A stretch of 23,616 nucleotides of DNA from a virus. This document shows positions 1 through 5,618 of the stretch, in pieces. The translations under genes were made by a program, and so were the position numbers. The stretch's first letter is position 1; the number at the start of each line of letters is the position of its first letter. Location of the stretch: positions 1 through 23,616 of the IMG/VR virus record IMGVR_UViG_3300031566_003893. One strand, given 5' to 3'. Below the pieces are notes generated by a model that was not told where the DNA came from, did not search any database, and saw only the letters and a list, made by a program, of their open reading frames with translations.

Positions 1-1
1 C

Positions 2-145
2 GCAGACGGAACATATGCAGCTGATAACCATCTTCACGCAGACGGAACATTCTCTGCTGATAGCCATCTTCACGCAGACGGAACATTCTCTGCTGATAGC
101 CATCTTCACGCAGACGGAACATATGCAGCCGATAGCCATAATCAT
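2..145 (+). repeat. Four tandem 36-bp coding repeats in the fibre gene
   Basis: Units begin at 2, 38, 74 and 110 with GCAGACGGAACAT. Units 2 and 3 are identical over all 36 bases; unit 1 and the diverging unit 4 share TATGCAG where units 2 and 3 have TCTCTGC. Each unit encodes 12 residues, so copy number can change without breaking the frame. More units may lie upstream of the window edge. Confidence 0.95.
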
Positions 146-415
146 AATGTTTCAATTGGAGATTCTGTCTCAGACGCAGCAAGTCTTAATGCATCAGAAG
201 TCAGTATTTATTTAGATTTTTGGAACGGAAGTAGTTGGACAAATAAACACTCAATATTAAATACTGAAAAAACTCTCGAAACAGAGGTAGATATTTCTGA
301 TAGTGGAACTTATCCAGATGCTGCAGGATTATGGAGAGTAAGAATTATAACAGATAGCGCATCACCAGATTTAATAAAAGGGGTAATTAAATGCAAACAC
401 GAATTAGATACTTAA
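2..415 (+). CDS. Tail fibre / receptor-binding protein, C-terminal part (5' end outside window)
   Basis: The reading frame is open from base 2 to the TAA at 413-415, so the start lies upstream of the window. The visible 137 residues begin with four 12-residue repeats of the type ADGTFSADSHLH, followed by a non-repetitive C-terminal domain (SIYLDFWNGSSWTNKHSI, then a stretch with DISDSGTYPDAAGLWRVRI). Repeats rich in DGT and HxH, followed by a small beta-rich end domain, are typical of phage tail-fibre or receptor-binding proteins; I infer that role from this pattern, not from a recognised family. The repeats are clearly more GC-rich than the surrounding DNA. The downstream neighbours (small proteins and a holin-like gene) fit the end of a late operon. 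Confidence 0.6.
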   Translation, partial: ADGTYAADNHLHADGTFSADSHLHADGTFSADSHLHADGTYAADSHNHNVSIGDSVSDAASLNASEVSIYLDFWNGSSWTNKHSILNTEKTLETEVDISDSGTYPDAAGLWRVRIITDSASPDLIKGVIKCKHELDT

Positions 416-428
416 TAAGGAGGTTAAA

Positions 429-680
429 ATGAAAATAAAAATAATAGATATTTTTGAATCTGAGGGACTTTTAAGAGTTAAGACAGAATGTGATTATGGT
501 TTTGATAATATTGGACTAAGTCTTGAATCAAAGAAAATCAATTCAATTACTGGTATGCCAAAATGGCAATTAGAGGTTAAAGAACTTCTTGATAAGAAAT
601 ATAAAAACGCAAAACCAATTAAAAAAGAAGAAAGTCTTGAATCTTTTAAAGGAAAAGAAATAGATTTCGATAAAATTTAA
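429..680 (+). CDS. Hypothetical protein (83 aa)
   Basis: Starts 13 bases after the fibre stop with a strong ribosome binding site (GGAGG at 419-423). The product is a small soluble protein. Its first half looks beta-rich (MKIKIIDIFESEGLLRVKTE) and contains a GMPKWQLEVKELLDKKY stretch; its tail is charged and Lys/Glu-rich. I do not recognise the family. Phage tail-fibre genes are often followed by chaperone or accessory genes, so a fibre-associated role is possible, but that rests on position only. The next gene starts two bases after its stop, so the two are probably co-translated. Confidence 0.75.
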   Translation: MKIKIIDIFESEGLLRVKTECDYGFDNIGLSLESKKINSITGMPKWQLEVKELLDKKYKNAKPIKKEESLESFKGKEIDFDKI

Positions 681-681
681 T

Positions 682-981
682 ATGAATTCAAAATTTGGGA
701 TAGGTGGGTCTTTAGTAGATCTAGATGGAAATCTTGTGTTTCCAGAAGTTAATGAAAAAGATTTGAATGAAAAATTAGAAAATAATAAAAAAGTAGAAAC
801 TGAATTAATAGAATTTTTTAAAAAAGCAGATTTTTCAAAAGAAAGAATAAATGAACTTTTACAATTTAAAAAGAATTTAGAAGATCTAAAATTATTAGAA
901 AGAATAGAAAGAAAAACTGAACTACTTTCATATTTAAAAGAGCAAAATCTTGAAATAGAAAAATATAAAAATAAAGAATAA
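682..981 (+). CDS. Hypothetical coiled-coil protein (99 aa)
   Basis: Begins one base after the previous stop (TAATATG). A short glycine-containing N-terminus (FGIGGSLVDLDGNLVFPEV) leads into an almost entirely helical, Lys/Glu/Leu-rich region from about residue 25 to the end, with heptad-like leucine spacing (ELLQFKKNLEDLKLLERIER). A coiled coil is likely. No enzymatic motif or membrane segment is seen. Position between a fibre gene and a holin-like gene suggests a virion-accessory or lysis-module protein, but the function is unknown. Confidence 0.7.
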   Translation: MNSKFGIGGSLVDLDGNLVFPEVNEKDLNEKLENNKKVETELIEFFKKADFSKERINELLQFKKNLEDLKLLERIERKTELLSYLKEQNLEIEKYKNKE

Positions 982-999
982 CTTATATTTCAGTACAAT

Positions 1000-1143
1000 A
1001 TGAATAAATTATTAACATTTACTAAGAAAAAAGGTCTAACTGAGAAACAGTTAAATATTATAGATTATGTAAGAGCTATAATTGGAACTATTCATATGAC
1101 ACTTGTTCTTTATACTGGGTCATGGACATTTGGTTTATTTTAA
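1000..1143 (+). CDS. Small single-pass membrane protein (47 aa)
   Basis: An ATG-to-TAA frame of 47 codons fills the gap between the coiled-coil gene and the holin-like gene. The N-terminal half is basic (MNKLLTFTKKKGLTEKQLN). The C-terminal half has one hydrophobic stretch (VRAIIGTIHMTLVLYTG followed by SWTFGLF) long enough to cross a membrane. No clear ribosome binding site precedes it (CAGTACAATATG), which lowers confidence. Next to a holin-like gene, a small membrane protein could be a lysis accessory factor, but this is inference. Confidence 0.5.
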   Translation: MNKLLTFTKKKGLTEKQLNIIDYVRAIIGTIHMTLVLYTGSWTFGLF

Positions 1144-1159
1144 TTAGAATGGAGGTAAT

Positions 1160-1381
1160 ATGGTAAAAACAAAAATTATAACAAGCGGAAAATTAGATAT
1201 TGTTGGTTTGAAGAAAATTGGAAAATCTTTTTTATTAACTTTAGGCGCTGCAGTAGTTGGTTGGATAGGTAATTCTGTAGGAATAATAGACTACGGTTCA
1301 GCAGAAACAATAGTTGCAACAATACTTCCATTTATAGTAAACGCATTATATAAGTGGTTAGGAAAGTACGAATCTAAGTAA
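1160..1381 (+). CDS. Holin-like small membrane protein (73 aa)
   Basis: A very good ribosome binding site (GGAGGT at 1151-1156) precedes the ATG. The 73-residue product has a basic N-terminus, a first hydrophobic segment at about residues 23-43 (FLLTLGAAVVGWIGNSVGII), a short turn with DYGSAE, a second hydrophobic segment at about 50-65 (IVATILPFIVNALYKWL) and a charged tail. Two membrane spans, small size and place at the end of the late operon match the phage holin architecture. Holins have little sequence conservation, so the function is inferred from shape and context. Confidence 0.6.
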   Translation: MVKTKIITSGKLDIVGLKKIGKSFLLTLGAAVVGWIGNSVGIIDYGSAETIVATILPFIVNALYKWLGKYESK

Positions 1382-1408
1382 ATTTACTTTTTTATTAACA
1401 AAAAATTT

Positions 1409-1434
1409 CCACAAGAAATTGTGGTCTTTTTTTT
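1409..1434 (+). terminator. Hairpin plus T-run terminator after the late operon
   Basis: A perfect 6-bp stem CCACAA/TTGTGG (1409-1414 with 1419-1424) is capped by a GAAA (GNRA) tetraloop and followed at once by TCTTTTTTTT. Archaeal RNA polymerase needs only the T-run, so this signal would work with or without the hairpin. It separates the late genes from the control region at 1436-1660. Confidence 0.75.
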
Positions 1435-1485
1435 ATTTTATAGAAGACAAATAGTTAAAAACACAAACAAAATAACCCCCCATTG

Positions 1486-1630
1486 TTTCCTGTGGAGATA
1501 TTTATAATGATAATATAATAAGTTATTTAATTATTATAATTATTATTAATTAATTAACAAACGACTAACCTAAAAGATTTCTGTGGAGTGGAAATATAGG
1601 TGTCTATTTGCTTCCGATGGAGATAGGAAG
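1486..1630 (+). promoter_or_regulatory. Control region with three TGGAG-centred elements
   Basis: Within a 279-base stretch without genes (1382-1660), three related elements recur: TTTCCTGTGGAGATA at 1486-1500; ATTTC-TGTGGAGTG-GAAAT at 1577-1595, nested in an outer CCTA (1569-1572) and TAGG (1597-1600); and CTTCC-GATGGAGATA-GGAAG at 1611-1630. The last two are inverted repeats with the shared TGGAG core in the middle. Between the first and second lies a nearly pure A/T stretch (1501-1560). They look like operators, or RNA hairpins, controlling the promoter just downstream. The RHH proteins encoded next are natural candidates to bind them. Confidence 0.5.
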
Positions 1631-1661
1631 TTTTTTAAATAAGAGTTATTTAACTAATTCA
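1626..1661 (+). promoter_or_regulatory. Archaeal promoter for the HNH-RHH gene
   Basis: GGAAG (1626-1630) followed by TTTTTTAAAT (1631-1640) resembles a BRE plus TATA box. Its centre lies about 26 bases before the ATG at 1661, predicting a leaderless or near-leaderless mRNA. There is no ribosome binding site before the ATG, which agrees. The BRE-like bases overlap the right arm of the last inverted repeat, so a repressor there would block the promoter. Confidence 0.6.
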
Positions 1662-2005
1662 TGGAAAGAGGAAGTAGGGAATACTCTGAGTGGAAATCCA
1701 GAGTCAATGTGAGGGATAATTTTAAATGTCAAGAATGTGGTAAAGAGGGCAGAGATGCACACCACATAAAGTCTTGGAAGGATTTCCCCAAATTAAGATT
1801 TGATGTTTCTAATGGAAAAACTTTATGTTTAGATTGCCATAAATTATGCAGAGGGAGTGGTCGACCAAAATTAAAAGATGGAAAGGTTGTAGCTTATTAT
1901 TTAAGTATTGATACAATAGAAAAATTAAGAAAAGATGCCTTTGAAGTTAAAAAATCTATGAGTCAATATATTGAAGAATTAATAAATGGAGTAAAAAATG
2001 GCTAG
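1661..2005 (+). CDS. HNH endonuclease fused to a ribbon-helix-helix domain
   Basis: The 114-residue product has an HNH nuclease module at residues 8-64: zinc ligands C23/C26 and C56/C59, the central HH at 34-35, and the late N51 and H60. The C-terminal part (about 76-110, VVAYYLSIDTIEKLRKDAF followed by SMSQYIEELI) has the beta-strand-helix-helix pattern of an RHH/CopG DNA-binding domain. HNH enzymes cut DNA with one metal ion; phage copies act in packaging, homing or genome processing. The fused RHH domain would give sequence preference and dimerisation. The next gene also begins with an RHH domain and overlaps this one by 8 bases. First gene of an operon with its own leaderless promoter. 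Confidence 0.8.
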   Translation: MERGSREYSEWKSRVNVRDNFKCQECGKEGRDAHHIKSWKDFPKLRFDVSNGKTLCLDCHKLCRGSGRPKLKDGKVVAYYLSIDTIEKLRKDAFEVKKSMSQYIEELINGVKNG

Positions 2006-2447
2006 ACCAAAAACTGGGAAGGACTGGAAAATAACTAGTTTTTCATTAGGACTAGAAGAAAAACAAATACTGAGAGAAATTGCAGAGTTCCAAGGATTAT
2101 CCCAAAGTGAGATGGTTGGATTTTTGGCAAAGAATTGGGATGCAGGAATCAACCCGGCAAACAGACTGAGCATTTTATTGGAAGAAAGGAAAGTTGCAAA
2201 CAAGAAGGTTGAGGAGATTGATGAGGACATCGAGAAGCTAACAAAACAAATCAAACTATTCGAATCATGGAACAAGACAAAGCATGCAAGCAAAGCAAAC
2301 GCGATCCGAATCCTTAAGCGGAAGATCCTCAATCGAGAATATGGAGAAGCAGAGGTAGCGGCCAAATATTGGCAGAGTCAAACTGGAATCACAGCAATCG
2401 AACTAATCGCAGAAGCAAGTGAGATAATCCAGAGGACCGGAATATGA
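1998..2447 (+). CDS. Ribbon-helix-helix DNA-binding protein with coiled-coil
   Basis: The start overlaps the HNH-RHH stop by 8 bases, with a GGAG upstream inside that gene. Residues 10-45 (KITSFSLGLEEKQILREIAE then LSQSEMVGFLAKNW) fit an RHH/CopG fold: a short beta-strand followed by two helices. Residues about 59-95 are a Lys/Glu-rich coiled coil, and the end is helical. RHH proteins bind operator DNA as dimers, so a transcription regulator of the early region is likely, possibly acting at the inverted repeats at 1569-1630. Codon use is more GC-rich toward its 3' end than in its neighbours, hinting at a different history. Confidence 0.75.
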   Translation: MARPKTGKDWKITSFSLGLEEKQILREIAEFQGLSQSEMVGFLAKNWDAGINPANRLSILLEERKVANKKVEEIDEDIEKLTKQIKLFESWNKTKHASKANAIRILKRKILNREYGEAEVAAKYWQSQTGITAIELIAEASEIIQRTGI

Positions 2448-2668
2448 TTAAAATGGATTTGAATTGGAATTACAATTATACTTCTAGATTAAAATATTTA
2501 AAAGCCAATACTGAAATAAAAATCTGTAAAGCTTGTAAAAATAAATTCCTTGCAATGAAAAAGAAAGGATTAATAAAAAATTCAAATAATATTATAAGAT
2601 CAAGTTCTGTATGCTGTAGTTCTAAATGTTCAAGAAATTTAAATAAAATTCAGAGAAAAGAACTATGA
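2444..2668 (+). CDS. Small cysteine-rich protein, probable zinc finger (74 aa)
   Basis: Joined to the previous gene by an ATGA overlap. The 74-residue basic protein has a CKAC pair near residue 30 and a VCCSSKCSRNLNK stretch near residue 57. Together they could hold one zinc ion in a treble-clef or zinc-ribbon fold. No other motif is visible. Small zinc proteins of this kind are frequent in archaeal viruses, usually with unknown nucleic-acid-binding roles. Confidence 0.65.
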   Translation: MIKMDLNWNYNYTSRLKYLKANTEIKICKACKNKFLAMKKKGLIKNSNNIIRSSSVCCSSKCSRNLNKIQRKEL

Positions 2669-2967
2669 ATAACTACTTCCACTCTGACTATTTTGGAAAT
2701 CCAATGTCAAAAAGTGACTATGAGTGGGCCAACAGACCAAGCCAAAAAGAAAGAGCAGAACTAGCAAAAGAAGAAAGAAATCAAAAGTGGATTAGAATAA
2801 GGAAAAAAATAGAGTTAAGAAATTTTACTGAAGAGATAGTGAGAGGATACTTTTTAAAATCACTAATAGAATTCAACAAGAAATACATTGGATATGAATT
2901 GTTGAGTGGATATGAATTGTGCTTATATTTATTAAATAATGATCCTTGTGAAGAAGAATGGAATTAA
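2665..2967 (+). CDS. Hypothetical protein (100 aa)
   Basis: Starts with an ATGA overlap to the preceding stop, indicating translational coupling. The N-terminus (MNNYFHSDYFGNPMSKSDYE) is aromatic-rich. A charged helical middle (QKERAELAKEERNQKW) and a C-terminal helix with tyrosines follow. No membrane segment, cysteine motif or catalytic signature is seen, and I do not recognise it. It ends within the start region of another very small frame at 2958. Confidence 0.7.
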   Translation: MNNYFHSDYFGNPMSKSDYEWANRPSQKERAELAKEERNQKWIRIRKKIELRNFTEEIVRGYFLKSLIEFNKKYIGYELLSGYELCLYLLNNDPCEEEWN

Positions 2968-3068
2968 AAGGAAGTTGGAGACTAGGACTTAAATCCGATC
3001 GTGATGGAAGTTTTTTATTTAAGATAATGAGAATAGAAGAAGAGATTTGCAGAGAGAAACAAATATAA
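2958..3068 (+). CDS. Possible small protein (36 aa)
   Basis: An ATG overlapping the end of the previous gene by 10 bases opens 36 codons (MELKGSWRLGLKSDRDGSFL, then a Glu-rich helix). The short overlap matches the operon style of this genome, but length alone gives little support. Its end runs into the TATA box of the next gene at 3092. Confidence 0.4.
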   Translation: MELKGSWRLGLKSDRDGSFLFKIMRIEEEICREKQI

Positions 3069-3091
3069 ATACATATTTCTTAATAAAATAA
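3055..3091 (+). promoter_or_regulatory. Archaeal promoter for the small gene at 3092
   Basis: AGAAAC followed by AAATATAAATA forms a BRE/TATA-like pair. The octamer ATATAAAT at 3063-3070 is centred about 26 bases before the ATG at 3092, predicting a leaderless transcript. No ribosome binding site precedes that ATG. Confidence 0.55.
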
Positions 3092-3214
3092 ATGGCACCA
3101 GAAATATATCTGGATGTTTTGATAATCGATAAATATGGAATACCAAAAGAAACAAAAATTGAAAGAAAAGCACCCAGAGAAACACAAGTAGAGTTAACAT
3201 TTTTCTATAGTTAG
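3092..3214 (+). CDS. Small hypothetical protein (40 aa)
   Basis: Forty codons from ATG to TAG, with alternating hydrophobic residues (MAPEIYLDVLIIDKYGIPKE, then basic residues, then VELTFFYS). The pattern suggests a small beta-rich protein. Support comes mainly from the well-placed promoter exactly 26-27 bases upstream. Function unknown. Downstream, 3215-3280 holds no gene and contains short A/T palindromes only. Confidence 0.5.
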   Translation: MAPEIYLDVLIIDKYGIPKETKIERKAPRETQVELTFFYS

Positions 3215-3280
3215 AACTCTAAAAATATTTTTACCGACGATAAAACTAGATTTTATTACCAATTATTAGACATTTTGCAA

Positions 3281-3320
3281 AATAGAAAGTTTTAAAAAGG
3301 GAATAGACGTGTATATTTTA
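3281..3320 (+). promoter_or_regulatory. Promoter cassette, copy 1 of an exact 40-bp repeat
   Basis: These 40 bases recur without a mismatch at 14744-14783, and weaker similarity continues about 20 bases beyond. The block contains TAGAAAG (BRE-like), TTTTAAAA at 3290-3297 (TATA box) and GACGTGTATATTTTA before the predicted start site near 3320. Here it drives the membrane-protein gene at 3331 with a leader of about 11 bases. Identity outside the TATA box, notably GGGAATAGACGTGTAT, suggests a shared regulator or late activator site. Confidence 0.75.
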
Positions 3321-3330
3321 GGGAAACACA

Positions 3331-3606
3331 ATGAATAAAAAAGAAACACTAACACTACAACAAGCAAGAAAAAGAATGCAATTTTTTTCGCAAGTCGAGG
3401 TCTACAAACCAGTAACACTAGTAAAGAAAATCATAGGTTACTCAATGATAGGAATCGGAACAATCACACTACCACTCCCAACAGGATCCATTTTTTTAAT
3501 TATGGGTGGATGTGCTTTATTAGCAATCGATTATAAGAAATTACTTAAGACAATCAACTTTTATGCTAAGGAAACATACTACGCAGTAAGGAGGGCATTA
3601 AAATGA
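3331..3606 (+). CDS. Small membrane protein with two spans (91 aa)
   Basis: The product begins with a polar segment (MNKKETLTLQQARKRMQFFS). A hydrophobic, glycine-rich pair of segments follows at about residues 34-68 (IIGYSMIGIGTITLPL then SIFLIMGGCALLAIDY), and then a basic tail. Two spans with a PLPTG turn resemble small inner-membrane proteins found in many phages, but no specific family is recognised. It is the first gene after the duplicated promoter and overlaps the next gene by 4 bases (ATGA), so it leads the operon running to about 5551. It might act in host-membrane modification or superinfection control, which is speculation. Confidence 0.65.
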   Translation: MNKKETLTLQQARKRMQFFSQVEVYKPVTLVKKIIGYSMIGIGTITLPLPTGSIFLIMGGCALLAIDYKKLLKTINFYAKETYYAVRRALK

Positions 3607-3995
3607 GCGAAAGGATAAAATTGAAAATGAAATGCCCTGTGTGTGGAGAAGAAGTTGAGGGAACAAGGAAAGATACTTGTTGTATAAAATGTAGGGCAAA
3701 ACTTAGAGTTGAATCAGAAAAAAGAGTAAGGGCGAGGATGAAAATAATACATAAAAAAGAAAAGGAAATTAGAGAGAAACAAAACCCAAGGAGATGTTCT
3801 ATTTGTAATGTTATGATGAGCAATACTCATCATAATGCAAGATTTTGCCCAGTATGTCAAACAGCTGTTCAGAAGGTTAAAGCTAGAAATTACGAACAAG
3901 AGAAACGAAATAGTTGGGTAAATTTATCAGAAGAAGAGAAATTAAGGAGAATGGAGATAGTGTCACAAAAATTATTAAATGGAGAAATAAAATGA
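3603..3995 (+). CDS. Double zinc-finger protein (130 aa)
   Basis: A strong ribosome binding site (GGAGGG at 3590-3595) precedes the ATG. The N-terminal ribbon has CPVC (residues 11-14) and CCIKC (26-30). A second ribbon has CSIC (67-70) and CPVC (82-85), with HH between. Basic helical linkers join them, and the C-terminal part is helical (LSEEEKLRRMEIVSQKLL). Two zinc ribbons on a basic chain suggest binding to nucleic acid or to the transcription machinery. No catalytic residues are evident. Confidence 0.7.
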   Translation: MSERIKLKMKCPVCGEEVEGTRKDTCCIKCRAKLRVESEKRVRARMKIIHKKEKEIREKQNPRRCSICNVMMSNTHHNARFCPVCQTAVQKVKARNYEQEKRNSWVNLSEEEKLRRMEIVSQKLLNGEIK

Positions 3996-4102
3996 TAAAA
4001 GATTTTATAGAGCAATGCCAAATCGATGAAGATAGAGGACTTCTACCAAAGGGGTACACAGAATCAATGAAAAAAAGTATGGAGATTGAAGATGGCATTT
4101 AA
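3992..4102 (+). CDS. Small hypothetical protein (36 aa)
   Basis: ATGA overlap with the preceding zinc-finger gene and a GGAG eight bases before the ATG support this start rather than an in-frame TTG further upstream. The 36 residues (MIKDFIEQCQIDEDRGLLPK then GYTESMKKSMEIEDGI) are acidic and helical. Unknown function; probably an adaptor-like peptide within the operon. Confidence 0.5.
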   Translation: MIKDFIEQCQIDEDRGLLPKGYTESMKKSMEIEDGI

Positions 4103-4439
4103 ACAAATATTATCAAAAGGAAATAAGGCAGGTTTTCCAGAACTAAAGATAACTTCAAAATTATTAAGATTTAATAGAGCTTTTACATCCAAAGAAGAGT
4201 CTAGAACAATCAAAGTTTTATTCGATGTAGAAAATGGAGAACTGGCATTTATTTTTAATCAAGAAGAAAATCCGACAGATACTTTTAAAATTTCAAAAGC
4301 AACAGGAACAGTAAGCTCAATGTCAATCTCTCCAATAATAAATTATGAAAAATTATCAAAGGTAAGATATTTAATTAGAGAAAAAGAAATCGATGGAGAA
4401 AAAGCATATTATGTAAAACTGGAGTATCAAAATGAATAA
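4092..4439 (+). CDS. Hypothetical protein (115 aa)
   Basis: ATG at 4092 has GGAG eight bases upstream and overlaps the preceding frame by 11 bases. The chain alternates beta-strands and turns (KVLFDVENGELAFIFNQEEN, then TGTVSSMSISPIINYEKLSK), suggesting a compact beta-sandwich or barrel, and ends with KAYYVKLEYQNE. No catalytic motif or family is recognised. Its place just upstream of the annealing-like protein makes a DNA-binding accessory role plausible but unproven. Confidence 0.7.
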   Translation: MAFKQILSKGNKAGFPELKITSKLLRFNRAFTSKEESRTIKVLFDVENGELAFIFNQEENPTDTFKISKATGTVSSMSISPIINYEKLSKVRYLIREKEIDGEKAYYVKLEYQNE

Positions 4440-4479
4440 TTTACAAAAAGCTAAAAAATTATTGGAGGAGATTTTATGA
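4432..4479 (+). CDS. Possible 15-residue coupling peptide
   Basis: A 15-codon frame (MNNLQKAKKLLEEIL) starts inside the last codons of the preceding gene. Its TGA lies in the ATGA of the gene at 4476. It contains the next gene's ribosome binding site (GGAGGAG). It may exist only to carry ribosomes to the next gene, or it may be chance. Confidence 0.25.
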   Translation: MNNLQKAKKLLEEIL

Positions 4480-4673
4480 ATAAAGAATTTAAGAAAAATG
4501 CAAGTGCAGAGAAAATCATAAAAGCATTCGAAGAATGTGGGACAAACGATTCAGTTAATTATAAGCACATCAAAGGTTCAATATCTGAAGTAGGCGGAAT
4601 TTTAAGTAAATTAGATGAAAGCGGAAATCAATTTTTCGCAATCAACGGAAAGTGGGTTCCAGCATTCGCATGA
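4476..4673 (+). CDS. Hypothetical protein (65 aa)
   Basis: Preceded by TTGGAGGAGATTTT, a clear ribosome binding site. The product has a helical N-terminus (EFKKNASAEKIIKAFEECGT) and a C-terminal beta-hairpin-like part (GGILSKLDESGNQFFAINGK then WVPAFA). No recognised family. Its TGA overlaps the ATG of the next small gene. Confidence 0.65.
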   Translation: MNKEFKKNASAEKIIKAFEECGTNDSVNYKHIKGSISEVGGILSKLDESGNQFFAINGKWVPAFA

Positions 4674-4786
4674 TAACTTTAAGAATTACAAACAAAGGAT
4701 TGGAAGTTATGAGATTTATACCATTTATGAAAAACAATGAAACTAAAACAACTGAGAAAGGAGGTAAAAATGGAAATATTAAATAG
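4670..4786 (+). CDS. Possible small protein (38 aa)
   Basis: The ATGA overlap with the preceding gene and a 17-base overlap with the next gene fill an otherwise empty gap. The product (MITLRITNKGLEVMRFIPFM then KNNETKTTEKGGKNGNIK) has a short beta-like start and a polar, probably disordered tail. The tail codons double as the ribosome binding site of the Rad52-like gene, so this frame may serve translational coupling. Confidence 0.45.
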   Translation: MITLRITNKGLEVMRFIPFMKNNETKTTEKGGKNGNIK

Positions 4787-5363
4787 ACAAATAAAAGCAT
4801 TATCGATATCAAAGATAAATGAAGGTTCAATAGGATTTATTACAAATGACATAAAAGATGTTATTCCAGGAACAGATAAGCCAATATGGTTTAATGTTTT
4901 AGGAGATCCAAACATCCTAGAAGAGCTTGTAAAGAATGTTGTTGCAAAAGGTAACACTATCGAGTTTGAGTACAATAATGGCGTAGTTGGCAGTTTAAGG
5001 CTAATTTCAAAGCCACAAGAAAAGAAGTCCGATAAATTTGACGATATGACAAACTTCGAAGCTTTATTGGATGCAGCACATAAAGAATTCTGTGATAAAC
5101 TAAACATTAAAACAGAATTAATTCAAGTAGACTTCGATAAAAAAAGAGCAGTATTCAGCGCAACTGTAAGTATAGAATACGGAGAAGAAAAAGTAAGAGT
5201 ATTCACAGCTCATGGAGATGCAGAAGGAATCGGTAGCAAGATGATAGAACCACACTTTATGAGAATGGCAGAAACTCGAGCAATTGCAAGAGCACTAAGA
5301 TGGGCTACAAATAACGCAAAAGTTGCAGTAGAAGAAACAACTGAAGTTCCAAAAACAGAATAA
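4770..5363 (+). CDS. Rad52/phage single-strand-annealing-like protein
   Basis: The start at 4770 is chosen over an in-frame ATG at 4737 because GGAGGT sits seven bases before it. The 197-residue product has a beta-rich first half. The later segment at about residues 140-185 (VRVFTAHGDAEGIGSK, then HFMRMAETRAIARALRWATN) resembles the MAETRAxxRALR helix of Rad52/DdrA-type and related phage annealing proteins. Such proteins coat and anneal single-stranded DNA in recombination-dependent replication. The call rests on this motif and length; a non-annealing relative is possible. Downstream genes include a PD-(D/E)XK nuclease, which fits a recombination set. Confidence 0.55.
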   Translation: MEILNRQIKALSISKINEGSIGFITNDIKDVIPGTDKPIWFNVLGDPNILEELVKNVVAKGNTIEFEYNNGVVGSLRLISKPQEKKSDKFDDMTNFEALLDAAHKEFCDKLNIKTELIQVDFDKKRAVFSATVSIEYGEEKVRVFTAHGDAEGIGSKMIEPHFMRMAETRAIARALRWATNNAKVAVEETTEVPKTE

Positions 5364-5551
5364 TGGCTGAAGAAGTAGAAAACCAACAAGAATTCACTCA
5401 GGAACAACGTAGCAGTGTAAAAGTAGTAAGAAACACAAAGGGCTACAACTGGGAGGTTAAAGTGTACGATGATGATCCAGATAAGGCTCTTGAAACAACA
5501 ATAAGACTAGAACTTAAATGTCAAGAAATATACGGAATTAAAACCGAATAA
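5363..5551 (+). CDS. Hypothetical protein (62 aa)
   Basis: The ATG shares its A with the stop of the Rad52-like gene (TAATGG), so the two are translationally linked. The N-terminus is acidic and Gln-rich (MAEEVENQQEFTQEQRSSVK). The rest looks like a small beta-beta-alpha domain (WEVKVYDDDPDKALETTIRL), ending in a helix with CQEIYGIKTE. Tight linkage suggests a partner of the annealing protein, but no family is recognised. Confidence 0.65.
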   Translation: MAEEVENQQEFTQEQRSSVKVVRNTKGYNWEVKVYDDDPDKALETTIRLELKCQEIYGIKTE

Positions 5552-5560
5552 ACAAACAAA

Positions 5561-5615
5561 AATTTTTTTTATTTTTTTTACTCTTTTGCTAGAGTATAAC
5601 AGGCAAAACACAAAC
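5561..5615 (+). promoter_or_regulatory. T-rich terminator followed by promoter-like ATAACAGGC element
   Basis: Two T-tracts at 5563-5570 and 5572-5579 are sufficient for archaeal termination after the operon ending at 5551. Directly after them, TAGAGTATAAC (TATA-like) runs into ATAACAGGCAAAA at 5596-5608, and the next ATG follows at 5619. The same order, T-tracts then ATAACAGGCAAAA, recurs at 9901-9933, so this is a repeated intergenic module ending one transcript and starting the next. Confidence 0.5.
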
Positions 5616-5618
5616 ACA

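Noticed and set aside
2-145. 36-bp repeats as a CRISPR array
   Set aside because: Units are directly adjacent with no spacers and lie in frame within a protein-coding repeat.
1501-1560. A/T-only stretch as a proven replication origin
   Set aside because: A/T richness alone is not evidence; no iterons or initiator gene adjacent were recognised.
1979-2365. Minus-strand open frames here and elsewhere (for example 4679-5107, 11662-12159, 21983-22501)
   Set aside because: They are antisense to well-supported + strand genes, have no ribosome binding sites or promoters, and give low-complexity or hydrophobic shadows.
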